A stretch of DNA of 64,000 nt, taken from positions 682,001-746,000 of the forward strand of contig NZ_CP182486.1 of the NCBI RefSeq assembly GCF_052327305.1. Direction: 5' to 3'. Made by a program: the position numbers and the translations under genes. The notes beneath the pieces are model-generated. The model had not been told where the DNA came from. It saw only the letters and a list, made by a program, of their open reading frames with translations, and ran no database searches. Shown here in pieces: positions 52,220 to 60,909 of the stretch (position 1 is its first letter; every line of letters begins with the position of its first letter). The stretch comes from Sphingobium sp052327305. Its GTDB lineage: Bacteria; Pseudomonadota; Alphaproteobacteria; Sphingomonadales; Sphingomonadaceae.

Positions 52220-53651
52220 GAAGACGCGCGGGAGTTTGCAGATCGATTTGCCGGCAACACGCCTGGGGCCGATCTTTATCGATTTGGCGCAATCGATTAT
52301 CACCGAGATCGAGCGGGGCCGGCTGAAGCCCGGCGATCCCTTGCCGGGCACCCGTGCGCTGGCGCGTAGCCTCAAGCTCAACCGCAACACTGTCGATGCG
52401 GCCTATCACGAACTGACGATGCAGGGCTGGCTGGAAGCGCGCCCCTCGCGCGGCACATTCGTCGCGACGGATCTGCCGGAAAGCCCGGCGATCGCAATGC
52501 GTGCCCCAGCGCTTGTCGAGCCGTCCGTCGCCTCGGTGATGCCGCCCGTTCTGCACATGACCGATGGCGCGCCGGACGCGCGGCTGATGCCCCATGCGGA
52601 ACTGGCGCGGGCATTCCGGGCAGCCCTCTCTTCTTCCGCCATGCTGACGGAGATGGCCCATGGCGATCCTTATGGCGCGCCGCGACTGAGGTCCGTGCTG
52701 TCCGAATATCTGGCGCATGAACGCGGTCTGGCAGTTCCCGCCAACCAGGTCATGGTGACGCGCGGCAGCCAGATGGGGTTGTTCCTGTCCGCAGCAGCGC
52801 TGATCGCGCCGGGAGATGTTATCGCGGTGGAGGAACCGGGCTATCCGCTGGCCTGGGCGGCCTTCCGCGCCGCTGGAGCCAATGTCGTCGGCGTGCCGGT
52901 GGATGGCGGCGGCATCGATCTGGATCGGCTGGAACAGATGGCGGCGGAGCCCCCGCGGCTGACGGCCGTCTATGTCACGCCGCATCATCAATATCCCACG
53001 ACTGTCACGCTGGGTGCCGGCCGCCGCCTTCGCCTTCTCGACTTGGCGCGTCGCCATGGCCTGACCGTGATCGAGGATGATTATGACAATGAGTACCGCT
53101 TCGATGGCCGCCCGATCCTGCCCATGGCGGCGCGGGCGTCCGACGATCAGCCCATCGTCTATCTGGGATCGCTCTCGAAGCTGATGGCCCCGGCGCTGCG
53201 GCTGGGTTACGTGGTCGCCTCTCCCGCGACGCTCACGCGGATGGCGACCGTGCGCGAAGCGATCGACCGGCAAGGCGACTTACCGCTGGAGCAGGCGTTC
53301 GCATCGCTGATCGCGCAGGGCGATGTCCGCCGCCATGCCCGCAAGGCGCGCCGGATTTATCAGGCGCGGCGCGATCTGTTCGTGGCTTTGCTGAAGGAGC
53401 AGCTGTCCGACACGGTCGATTTCGATGTGCCTGCGGGTGGCCTCGCGATCTGGCTGAAGATGCGGAAGGGGCTGAGCGCGCAGCAGTGGAGCGACCGTGC
53501 GCTGAAGCTTGGACTTAGCATATCGCCGGGCGCCCGGTTCACGCTTGATGTCACAGCGCCGCCTGAGGCGCTGCGCGTGGGGTTCGCCAGCCTTGATGAG
53601 CTGGAACTGTCTCAGGCCGTGCGCTTGCTGGTCGCGTCTCGTCCCACCTGA
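52209..53651 (+). CDS. MocR-type regulator (GntR helix-turn-helix plus aminotransferase-like domain)
   Basis: A 480-residue PLP-dependent regulator. The GntR winged helix (about residues 15-85) shows IITEIERGRLKPGDPLPGTR and LNRNTVDAAYHEL. A fold-type I aminotransferase-like domain (about 110-475) follows, with GSQMGLFLSA, EDDYDNEYRF and the PLP lysine in YLGSLSKLMAPALR. MocR proteins sense PLP or an amino-acid adduct. It diverges from the glyA/yggS-like pair, which it most likely controls. The start is uncertain: GTG at 52209 or TTG at 52218; neither has a clear ribosome site. Confidence 0.9.
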   Translation: MGRLKTRGSLQIDLPATRLGPIFIDLAQSIITEIERGRLKPGDPLPGTRALARSLKLNRNTVDAAYHELTMQGWLEARPSRGTFVATDLPESPAIAMRAPALVEPSVASVMPPVLHMTDGAPDARLMPHAELARAFRAALSSSAMLTEMAHGDPYGAPRLRSVLSEYLAHERGLAVPANQVMVTRGSQMGLFLSAAALIAPGDVIAVEEPGYPLAWAAFRAAGANVVGVPVDGGGIDLDRLEQMAAEPPRLTAVYVTPHHQYPTTVTLGAGRRLRLLDLARRHGLTVIEDDYDNEYRFDGRPILPMAARASDDQPIVYLGSLSKLMAPALRLGYVVASPATLTRMATVREAIDRQGDLPLEQAFASLIAQGDVRRHARKARRIYQARRDLFVALLKEQLSDTVDFDVPAGGLAIWLKMRKGLSAQQWSDRALKLGLSISPGARFTLDVTAPPEALRVGFASLDELELSQAVRLLVASRPT

Positions 53652-53747
53652 GCCGGCCTAGTCTGAAATTCCAATCCGGCCCTCTCTGGCAGACCAGACC
53701 CTCTCTATTGCACCGCCTCGAGCACAGCTGCTCCAGGGAGGTCAGAC

Positions 53748-54209
53748 ATGGACATTACGAGCGATGTTACACTCAATCCCGTCACCGAGGCCGATAAGGA
53801 GGCGTGGCTGGGGCTTTGGGCGCAATATCTGATCTTCTACAAAGCCGATATTTCCGATGCCGTCACCGAACTGAGCTGGCAGCGCCTTCTCGATCCCAAA
53901 GAGCCGATGGGCTGCATTCTGGCGCGGCAAGGCGGGAAAGCGGTCGGTTTCGCCAACCATGTCCAGCATCGCTCGACGTGGACGCGTGGCGACTATCTCT
54001 ATCTGGAAGATCTGTTTGTGGACCCGTCGGTCAGAGGACAGGGCATCGGCGGCAAACTGATCGGCGCGCTCTATGAGCTAGCAGCACAGGCCGGATTCTC
54101 GCGGGTGTACTGGCACACGCATCAGACCAACAGCACAGCGATGCTCCTCTATGACCGGATTGGAGAGCGGTCGGGCTTCGTGCATTATCAGCACCTATTG
54201 AATGCGTAA
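53748..54209 (+). CDS. GNAT family N-acetyltransferase
   Basis: A 153-residue acetyl-CoA-dependent acyltransferase. The acetyl-CoA loop is in VRGQGIGGKLIGALYELA (R/Q-x-x-G-x-G), preceded by the YLYLEDLFVDP strand and followed by VYWHTHQTNSTAMLLYDRIG typical of motif B. The substrate is unknown. ATG at 53748 follows a strong GGGAGG. It stands alone between mocR and the VOC gene. Confidence 0.9.
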   Translation: MDITSDVTLNPVTEADKEAWLGLWAQYLIFYKADISDAVTELSWQRLLDPKEPMGCILARQGGKAVGFANHVQHRSTWTRGDYLYLEDLFVDPSVRGQGIGGKLIGALYELAAQAGFSRVYWHTHQTNSTAMLLYDRIGERSGFVHYQHLLNA

Positions 54210-54315
54210 CATGGTCACCGCTGACCAATTGGCCTGATCCATTGATGTAGCACAACAAAGACCACGGTCGAGCCTGCTACATGGTGTCAAGGCACAACTG
54301 CAAAAGGTGAGCACT

Positions 54316-54723
54316 ATGATAGACCATATGGGTATCAGCCCCACAGACATGGAACGGGCGCGACAGTTTTACGACGCTGCCCTGAAGCCGCTTGGCATCA
54401 CAAATGTGATGGAGGTGACGCCCGAACAAACCGGTGGCTATCATGGCATCGGCTATGGGGTCGCCCCAAAGCCGTTCTTCTGGCTCTCGACCGACAATCG
54501 CCGGCCCCTGCCGGACGGACCACGCGGCGCTGGCGTTCACATCGCGTTTCAAGCCGGTAGCAGAGCAGAGGTCGACGCCTTCTACGCAGCGGCAATTGAG
54601 CAAGGTGCACGGGATAACGGCCCACCCGGGATAAGGCCGCATTACCATCCTGCCTATTATGCAGCCTTCGTGATCGATCCGGATGGGGTCAACGTCGAGG
54701 CCGTGTGCCAGAAGCCAGAATGA
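54316..54723 (+). CDS. VOC superfamily (glyoxalase/bleomycin-resistance-like) protein
   Basis: A 135-residue protein with two beta-alpha-beta-beta-beta units. It begins MIDHMGISPTDMERARQFYDAALKPLG, has GAGVHIAFQAGSRAEVDAFYAAA and ends FVIDPDGVNVEAVCQ. Likely metal ligands are His in IDHMGI, His in GVHIAF and Glu in VEAVC. VOC proteins include glyoxalases, dioxygenases and drug-binding proteins; which applies is unclear. ATG at 54316 has AAGGTGAG upstream; a GTG at 54307 lies within that ribosome site and is less likely. Confidence 0.85.
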   Translation: MIDHMGISPTDMERARQFYDAALKPLGITNVMEVTPEQTGGYHGIGYGVAPKPFFWLSTDNRRPLPDGPRGAGVHIAFQAGSRAEVDAFYAAAIEQGARDNGPPGIRPHYHPAYYAAFVIDPDGVNVEAVCQKPE

Positions 54724-54802
54724 GAGAGCGTGCCCTCCTATCCGGCAGGGTCATCTGCGAGGCATCGAGCAAGTCAATATAACATGCAGCTACGCAGGTC
54801 TT

Positions 54803-55465
54803 TCAGTGGCTGAGCTGGCGCAGATCCAGAACGAGCGGCGGTGCGGCGCGTTCGATGCGCCAGCCGCTGTCACGGTACACCAGTTCAACCAGCCCCTCGC
54901 CCTCCTCTGCCAGTCGCTGCTCCAACCAGGGATAAAGTGTCTTGATCCCCGGCGCCTTCGTCCAGGCAGGCACATTCGCCAAACGGAAGCGATAGCGCAG
55001 CGTCGCTCGACGCACCATCGGATCGGCACTTTCGATACTGACCTCCTGTGGCTGTATATCGCCATAGCAGATGATCGTTTTTGCCCCGCCATAGTCATCG
55101 CCGCCAGAGCGGATATATTGCTCACTGCCTGACGCGGGAGCGTAGCGCAGTGCTGGGCGAGGTGCGACCGGACCCTCGAAGGAAGAAGACCCGGCAGGCT
55201 CCAACAGACCGGCCTCGGTAAATGCCTGCGCGCGGCGGCGCTCGACCGGACTGTCGACTGCAACGTCCCAGGGCATGTTGAAAAATGGTGCGCAGGCGGG
55301 TCGGGTTTCAAGCCAGTCCGCAATCAGCTTTCGCCCGTCAGCGGCGCTCGGCGGCAAAGGATCACCATTCTCGTCGAGAGCAGCTGTGGCCGATCCATCG
55401 GGCGTGCCGGATGAGCAGGCGGCCAGCAAAAGACAGACGGAAAATAGAAAACTCGCGCGCGCCAT
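54803..55465 (-). CDS. Hypothetical lipoprotein
   Basis: A 220-residue protein with a lipoprotein signal (MARASFLFSVCLLLAACSSG, lipobox LAAC, Cys17). The mature part has no motif I recognise. It contains paired features such as IICYGDIQPQEVSIESADPM and RATLRYRFRLANVPAW, suggesting a beta-rich fold. It is monocistronic on the minus strand, convergent with the VOC gene, with no informative neighbours. Confidence 0.75.
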   Translation of the reverse strand: MARASFLFSVCLLLAACSSGTPDGSATAALDENGDPLPPSAADGRKLIADWLETRPACAPFFNMPWDVAVDSPVERRRAQAFTEAGLLEPAGSSSFEGPVAPRPALRYAPASGSEQYIRSGGDDYGGAKTIICYGDIQPQEVSIESADPMVRRATLRYRFRLANVPAWTKAPGIKTLYPWLEQRLAEEGEGLVELVYRDSGWRIERAAPPLVLDLRQLSH

Positions 55466-55661
55466 TACTTCCTCTCTTGAGCGTGATCGGCACAGGAGGC
55501 CTCTACAGGTTATGGCTGCTCCCGTTCATCGGCTGCAAGTTTTCACAATCGACATGTCAGGGCAACATCGTTTGCCCAAGCCTTCTGTCGAACAACGCTG
55601 AGCCGGATGGGCTATCAGATGAAATCGTTGTTATGGGCAGCGGTGAGACTCGCTCCGTTTG

Positions 55662-56801
55662 TCAGGATCGCAGCGGAGCAGCCGCGAGCGCGTCAATCAG
55701 CGCCTCTCTCAACGGCTTGGGCTGGAGCCGGTCATCATAAGGACAAGGGCGCTTGGGAAGCCCATCCGCGCGCGGTCCACTGCCGCTGCCGCGCAACCAG
55801 GTATGATTGTCGGACATCCCCCAGAGCAAGACACTGTGCAGTTGCGGATAGGACAGGCTCACATCAAGAAACGCCTTGGCATAGGCGGCGATCTGTGCAT
55901 CGCGTTCCGCGACCGGCGCCACGGCAAAGCGATCATTCACGTCAAACTCGGTGATGAGAAGGCGGTAGTTCATCGCGGTGACCGCATCGAGAAAATCGCG
56001 CCACGCCCGCTCGTCATGAGCGCCAAAGCCGCCGACCCCACTGGTATTGCCTGTGGTTCCACCTCCGCCCAGATGGCCCTGAATGCCAAGGGCGTGCACC
56101 GGGACATTGCGCTTGCGGAACCCTTCGAGCAGCCGCAGCACCCCTGCCCGATGCTTTTCGTTGGATGGCTCCCAGTTCATGAAGTCGTTGTAGACAAGCT
56201 CGGTCGAAGCCGGGAGATTCTCCTTGGCAAGGTGGAAGGCGAGGTCGACCATCTCGCCGCTGTCGCCAAACGCTTTCGAGAAGGACGTGGTCCGCAGCGA
56301 TCCGTCCGCCGGATCGATCGCCTCGTTCACGACGTCCCATGACTGGATGCGCGACGCGTAGCGACGGCAGGTGCGCTCGATATGCTCGACCATCATCTGA
56401 CGCGCCGTGCGCTTAGGATCGGGGCCGAAATCGAAGCTCTTCTGCCATTCGGGAATGCGACGCTCGACCTGCCACAGGAGGTTGTGGCCGCGAATGGCGA
56501 GACGATTTTCCTCTGCCCAGTCCAGCAGATCGTCAGCCGCGCTATAGTCGATCGTGGTCGGGTCCGGACGGATGGCATACCATTTGAGTTCGTTCTCCGG
56601 GACCATGATCGTGCTCTGCGATGCGACCAGCGACGCATAAGCCGGATCCTGCGCTACGGCACGCCGACTCATCGCCGTGCCAAAGGCAATGCCCCGCCGC
56701 CGGGCCACGTTGCCCAGTGACTGTCCTGCTGGCTGGGGCAACGTGGCTGCAGTTGCTGCCATCAGCGCCCCAGCCATCATTGCGCGACGTGTCGTTTCCA
56801 T
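55662..56801 (-). CDS. Endo-1,4-beta-xylanase, glycoside hydrolase family 10
   Basis: Retaining xylanase of 379 residues that cuts beta-1,4-xylan chains. GH10 signatures are present: FGTAMSRRAVAQDPAY, TIMVPENELKWYAIRP, RGHNLLW, acid/base Glu in WDVVNEAID and nucleophile Glu in LLITEFDVND, with substrate-binding WGMSDNHTWL near the end. The N-terminus METTRRAMMAGALMAATAA has a twin arginine and hydrophobic stretch, suggesting Tat export. ATG at 56801 follows GAGAGG; the open frame upstream to 57050 runs into the regulator gene and is rejected. It lies just after the FadR-type regulator. Confidence 0.94.
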   Translation of the reverse strand: METTRRAMMAGALMAATAATLPQPAGQSLGNVARRRGIAFGTAMSRRAVAQDPAYASLVASQSTIMVPENELKWYAIRPDPTTIDYSAADDLLDWAEENRLAIRGHNLLWQVERRIPEWQKSFDFGPDPKRTARQMMVEHIERTCRRYASRIQSWDVVNEAIDPADGSLRTTSFSKAFGDSGEMVDLAFHLAKENLPASTELVYNDFMNWEPSNEKHRAGVLRLLEGFRKRNVPVHALGIQGHLGGGGTTGNTSGVGGFGAHDERAWRDFLDAVTAMNYRLLITEFDVNDRFAVAPVAERDAQIAAYAKAFLDVSLSYPQLHSVLLWGMSDNHTWLRGSGSGPRADGLPKRPCPYDDRLQPKPLREALIDALAAAPLRS

Positions 56802-56880
56802 GCGTCCTCTCCCCTGATCCGTCCGTCGTGCGAAGCGCGCCATTGAGGCGTCGTTCCAACCTTGTTTACGGAAACCGGCG

Positions 56881-57699
56881 CTATTTGGCCGGACCTGTCT
56901 CCCGCCGCTTCCGGCTCGCAATGAGATCGCTTCTGGAGAGGCGCCGGATCGAGAGCTCCAGACGCTTCTCGCTCTCGTGTATCTCCTGCTGCGTCCTGAT
57001 CGCCGAAGCCATGTGGGCCTGCGCCGCAGCGCGCGCCCGATCCGCATCACCGGCCAAAATGGCCTCGAGAATGAGTCGGTGCTCCACGATCTGCGAGCCC
57101 GGATCGGCGCGATGCTTGTACAGGCTCTGGCGGTTCAAATAGACGCTCGAGCGCAGCACGCTTTCCAGACTGCGCATGAGGTGCAGCATCATGATGTTGT
57201 GACTCGCCTCGTAAATGGCGAAGTGGAACTCAGCATCGCTCCTGGCGATATCATCGATGCTGTCCCGCTCATGCGCGTCCATCATCGCCTCGAAATGATC
57301 CTGGAGTCGCTCCCGGTCGATATCAGACGCACGTTCCGCCGCGTAGCCGGCAGCCGACGCTTCCACGACCGCGCGCAGCTCCATAAGGTCTGAGCGGGCA
57401 GCTGGATCGTCCATAAGCACCAGCAACGGATCGCGAAGGCTCTTGCCGATTTCCTCACTGACATAGGTCGCGCCTTGCGCATTCGTGGTGAGCAAACCGA
57501 AGGCAATGAGCTTGTCCAGCCCCTCGCGCAGGGACGGCCGCGAGACACTGAGTTTCACGGAAAGGTCGCGCTCCGAAAGCAGCCGTTCGCCCGGACGCAA
57601 AACGCCCTCCAGGATCATTTGCTGGATATGCTGGGCTATGGTGTCGGACAATTTGACCGGCTTAATCGGCAGGATGCCGCCTTCTTCATTCTCGCTCAT
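56881..57699 (-). CDS. FadR-subfamily GntR transcription regulator
   Basis: A 272-residue regulator with an N-terminal winged helix (LSDTIAQHIQQMILEGVLRPGERLLSERDLSVKL split over residues 17-51) and a C-terminal all-helical FCD domain. The FCD metal site is suggested by DAEFHFAIYEASHN, EHRLILEAI and AQAHM (Asp/His/His/His). FCD regulators usually bind sugar acids or other carboxylates. It lies between the xylanase and the divergent TonB receptor, whose spacer has two tandem palindromes; it is the likely local repressor. Confidence 0.9.
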   Translation of the reverse strand: MSENEEGGILPIKPVKLSDTIAQHIQQMILEGVLRPGERLLSERDLSVKLSVSRPSLREGLDKLIAFGLLTTNAQGATYVSEEIGKSLRDPLLVLMDDPAARSDLMELRAVVEASAAGYAAERASDIDRERLQDHFEAMMDAHERDSIDDIARSDAEFHFAIYEASHNIMMLHLMRSLESVLRSSVYLNRQSLYKHRADPGSQIVEHRLILEAILAGDADRARAAAQAHMASAIRTQQEIHESEKRLELSIRRLSRSDLIASRKRRETGPAK

Positions 57700-57728
57700 G
57701 ACCCATTCCTAAAATGCGGACAGGGTGA

Positions 57729-57780
57729 TTGACCACTAAAAACTTTGGTCAAATAAAATTACCATTGATGTGTTTGGTAA
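57729..57780. promoter_or_regulatory. Two tandem imperfect palindromes, candidate FadR-type operators
   Basis: TTGACC (57729-57734) pairs with GGTCAA (57747-57752), and TTACCA (57759-57764) pairs with TGGTAA (57775-57780). Both fit the pattern ACCA...TTTGGT, and the two sites are offset by about 29 bp. They lie in the spacer between the FadR-type regulator and the TonB receptor gene. GntR/FadR operators often contain TGGT/ACCA half-sites, but the wide spacing is unusual. Confidence 0.45.
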
Positions 57781-57854
57781 AAGTTTATACGCACCCCTGG
57801 TGGCATCTGACGTCCAGGATGAATGGGCGCAAACGACCAACTGGGGAGGATGAA

Positions 57855-60773
57855 ATGAACCGGACTCGAAATGCGTCGATCCTTTTGATCGGCGCGAGCG
57901 CGATTGCTCTTACGCCGTCCGCTTTGGCTCAGACTGCGCCTTCATCGACAAATGCCGCATCTGTTAGCGGAAGCGATTCAGATCAGGCAGGCCAGTCCGC
58001 TGCTTCGAACGCGGACATAATCGTCACGGGGTCGCGCGTTGTAAGCAATGGCAATCAGGCCCCGACACCCGTCACCGTGATCGCCACCGAGCGGTTGCAG
58101 CAGACGACGCCCTCCAACATCCCAGACGCGCTCAATCGCCTGCCGCAATTCGCCGCGCAGCCTTCGACCCGCAACATCGGCAATGCACAAGGCAATGCGA
58201 CCGGCAACTTCCTCAACCTCCGGCGCTTCGGCTCTAACCGAAACCTCGTTCTGCTCGATGGCAGTCGCGTGCCGCCGACGGCCGCAAGCGGTGCAGTCGA
58301 CACAAACACGATCCCGCAGTCTCTGGTCGAACGTGTGGAGATCGTGACGGGCGGCGCTTCGGCGGTCTATGGTTCAGATGCGGTCACTGGCGTCATCAAC
58401 TTCATCATCAACAAGAAGTTTAACGGGCTGAAAGCCAATGCCCAGATTGGCACCTCCACTTACGGCGACAATTCTTCCTGGCGGTTCGGCATTGCCGGCG
58501 GCATGCCGATCTTCGGCGAGCGGGGCCATATCGAGGCCAGCTTCGACCATTACGACTCCAAGGGCCTGATCGGCGTCGGGGTGCGAAAGCCTGCCGACCA
58601 GATTCCGACTGTCGGTGGCGCCGGTACGCAGGCAAATCCGTTCCGCCTGATCTACAACGGCAGAATACTTACGGGCAATCGCGGCGGGTTCATCTCGAAT
58701 ACCAACACCGGCTTTCCCGCAGCCCTTCGCGAGCTGACCTTTAATACCGATGGCATTCCGACCCGTTTCGTTCATGGCGCAAACTCAGGCGTCAATGGCC
58801 TCGAGAGCGGGGGCGACGGAGGCTATTACGATGCCACAACCTATCTCGCGCCGGTGCGTACAAACCAGGCCTTCGGCCGCTTCGACTATGAACTCACCGA
58901 TGACATCAACTTTTACGTACAGGGCACGTACAGCAGCGCCTTTGCTGACTATCAATATGCGTCGGTGCGCTACTCTTCAACGATCCTGAGCGGCAATCCG
59001 CTGATCCCGACTGCAATCGTCCCGGGTACCAACCAGACAATCCAGCAGATCATGACGGCAACCAACACACCGTCGATCACAATTGCACGTTTGCAGAGCG
59101 TCGAGGATGGCTGGCCGCCGCGCACCAATCATGTGCTTTCGACCAATGCCTTCGCGATGGGCGGCTTCTCCGGCAAGATTTTCGGCGACTTCGACTGGAG
59201 CGTCAACTACATCTATTCGGTCAGCAAACAGCACGTCAAAAACCGCAACAACACCAATGTGCAAAAACTCGCGGCGGCGCTGGATGCGGTGACCGACCCG
59301 GCGACGGGCCGGGTGGTCTGCCAGGTCTCGCTGACCCAGTTCGCTTCTCTATATCCGGGCTGCGAGCCAATGAACGTGTTTGGACCGACAGCTCCGAGCA
59401 AAGGCGCGCAAAGCTTTGTGCTCGAGGATACCTTCTTCACGCTGACCAACCGCATGCAGGACGTGAACTTCGCCATTTCCGGATCACCGTTCGACCTCTG
59501 GGCTGGGCCTGTTCGCGTGGCATTGAGCGGTGAATATCGTTGGCTGTCGCTGCGCAACCGCTCCAGCGTGGAGGCCACCGCACCAGCGGACTGCACGGGT
59601 CTCCGCGCGAACTGCGCCGGCCTTACCAAATATCAGCACGACGTCTCATCGAGCATCTTCGCCAAGCAGAACGTCAAGGAAATCGCTGGCGAACTGCTCA
59701 TCCCGCTGCTCAAGGATGTTCCACTGGTCCGCTCGCTCGAATTGAACCTCGCCGGACGCTATACCGACTACAGCACCAGCGGTTCGGTGGAGACGTGGAA
59801 AATCGGCGGCACATGGGAGCCCGTAGAAGGCATTCGCTTCCGCGCGTCACGCTCACGTGACATCCGCGCACCTACTCTGCAGGATTTGTTTGCGCCGTTG
59901 TCGCAGGGACCGAGCGGCTTCACCGATCTGCATACCAACATCTCGCGCGTCACCAACATCTACACGCAGGGCAATCGGAACCTGGTCCCCGAAGTTGCCA
60001 ACACGACGACACTTGGTGTGGTGCTGCAGCCGGCATTCCTGCCCAACTTCAGCCTTGCGGTGGACCTCTACCGCATTCGCATCAACAATGCGATCATCAA
60101 CGCGTCCGGCTTCAACACGACCATTCAGCGCGAGTGCGAGAACTCCAACGGTGCGTCGGCTTTCTGCGCATTGCTGGAGCGACCACTTCCGTTCAGCGAC
60201 CGAACACCGGCCAACTTCCCGACGCGGGTGTTATCCCAGAATATCAACGCGGCGCGGCAGTGGACGCACGGCGTCGACGTGGAAGCGAATTATCGCTTCA
60301 ATCTCGCCGATGTCGCCGAAAGCCTGCCGGGTGCGCTCGCTATCCGCGCACTCGCGTCGTACCAGCCGGTGGTGAAGCGCCAGACGGTTACGTCGGTCCC
60401 GCCAACCAACTCTGCCGGCGTCCAGGGAAGTTCAAAGCTCGTCGTGAACCTTGGCTTCGATTATAATATCGACAACTTTAGCTTGCTGGTAACCGAGCGT
60501 TGGCAGTCCAAGCAGCAGCCAAGCGACCGCTCGATCAACTACGATCTTCGGCCTGACATTCCTGCCTACAGCTACACCGACATCTCGATGAACTATGAGA
60601 TCACGCTTGGCGGTCATAAGGTTACGCCGTTCGTCACGGTCGAAAACCTGTTCAACAAGAAGCCGCCGATCGTTGGAACCCAGAACAACGTGCCTGGCCT
60701 GTTCTTCCCCGGGGCGAGCGGCTACGACATCATCGGTCGCTATTTTACTGCAGGCATTCGCGGCAAATTCTGA
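57855..60773 (+). CDS. TonB-dependent outer membrane receptor of the xylanase locus
   Basis: A 972-residue receptor with signal peptide (MNRTRNASILLIGASAIALT to ALAQ), TonB-box-like ADIIVTGSRV, plug domain (NLVLLDGSRVPPTAASGAVD, VEIVTGGASAVYGSDAVTGV) and a large barrel ending RYFTAGIRGKF. Length and plug match the carbohydrate-type receptors of sphingomonads and xanthomonads. ATG at 57855 follows GGGGAGG. The neighbours (GH10, FadR-type regulator, ACS-family permease, glycerate kinase) suggest import of xylan-derived oligosaccharides or a sugar acid. Confidence 0.92.
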   Translation: MNRTRNASILLIGASAIALTPSALAQTAPSSTNAASVSGSDSDQAGQSAASNADIIVTGSRVVSNGNQAPTPVTVIATERLQQTTPSNIPDALNRLPQFAAQPSTRNIGNAQGNATGNFLNLRRFGSNRNLVLLDGSRVPPTAASGAVDTNTIPQSLVERVEIVTGGASAVYGSDAVTGVINFIINKKFNGLKANAQIGTSTYGDNSSWRFGIAGGMPIFGERGHIEASFDHYDSKGLIGVGVRKPADQIPTVGGAGTQANPFRLIYNGRILTGNRGGFISNTNTGFPAALRELTFNTDGIPTRFVHGANSGVNGLESGGDGGYYDATTYLAPVRTNQAFGRFDYELTDDINFYVQGTYSSAFADYQYASVRYSSTILSGNPLIPTAIVPGTNQTIQQIMTATNTPSITIARLQSVEDGWPPRTNHVLSTNAFAMGGFSGKIFGDFDWSVNYIYSVSKQHVKNRNNTNVQKLAAALDAVTDPATGRVVCQVSLTQFASLYPGCEPMNVFGPTAPSKGAQSFVLEDTFFTLTNRMQDVNFAISGSPFDLWAGPVRVALSGEYRWLSLRNRSSVEATAPADCTGLRANCAGLTKYQHDVSSSIFAKQNVKEIAGELLIPLLKDVPLVRSLELNLAGRYTDYSTSGSVETWKIGGTWEPVEGIRFRASRSRDIRAPTLQDLFAPLSQGPSGFTDLHTNISRVTNIYTQGNRNLVPEVANTTTLGVVLQPAFLPNFSLAVDLYRIRINNAIINASGFNTTIQRECENSNGASAFCALLERPLPFSDRTPANFPTRVLSQNINAARQWTHGVDVEANYRFNLADVAESLPGALAIRALASYQPVVKRQTVTSVPPTNSAGVQGSSKLVVNLGFDYNIDNFSLLVTERWQSKQQPSDRSINYDLRPDIPAYSYTDISMNYEITLGGHKVTPFVTVENLFNKKPPIVGTQNNVPGLFFPGASGYDIIGRYFTAGIRGKF

Positions 60774-60805
60774 TCGTGCCGGAGGCGCCCCCCGCCCCGG
60801 CACGC

Positions 60806-60844
60806 CGGTCCCGTCAGTATCCCTCCCCGGCGCTGACGGGACCG
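60806..60844 (+). other. Perfect 12-bp hairpin between the TonB receptor and MFS genes
   Basis: CGGTCCCGTCAG (60806-60817) is the exact reverse complement of CTGACGGGACCG (60833-60844), with a 15-base loop. No T-run follows, so it is not a standard terminator. It may reduce read-through or protect the upstream message, setting the receptor above the permease and kinase in expression. Confidence 0.6.
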
Positions 60845-60909
60845 TCACAGACAAGACAGCGGTCAGACCGCCCAGAGAGAGTGACCATGCCTCCCAGAGA
60901 TGACGATCG

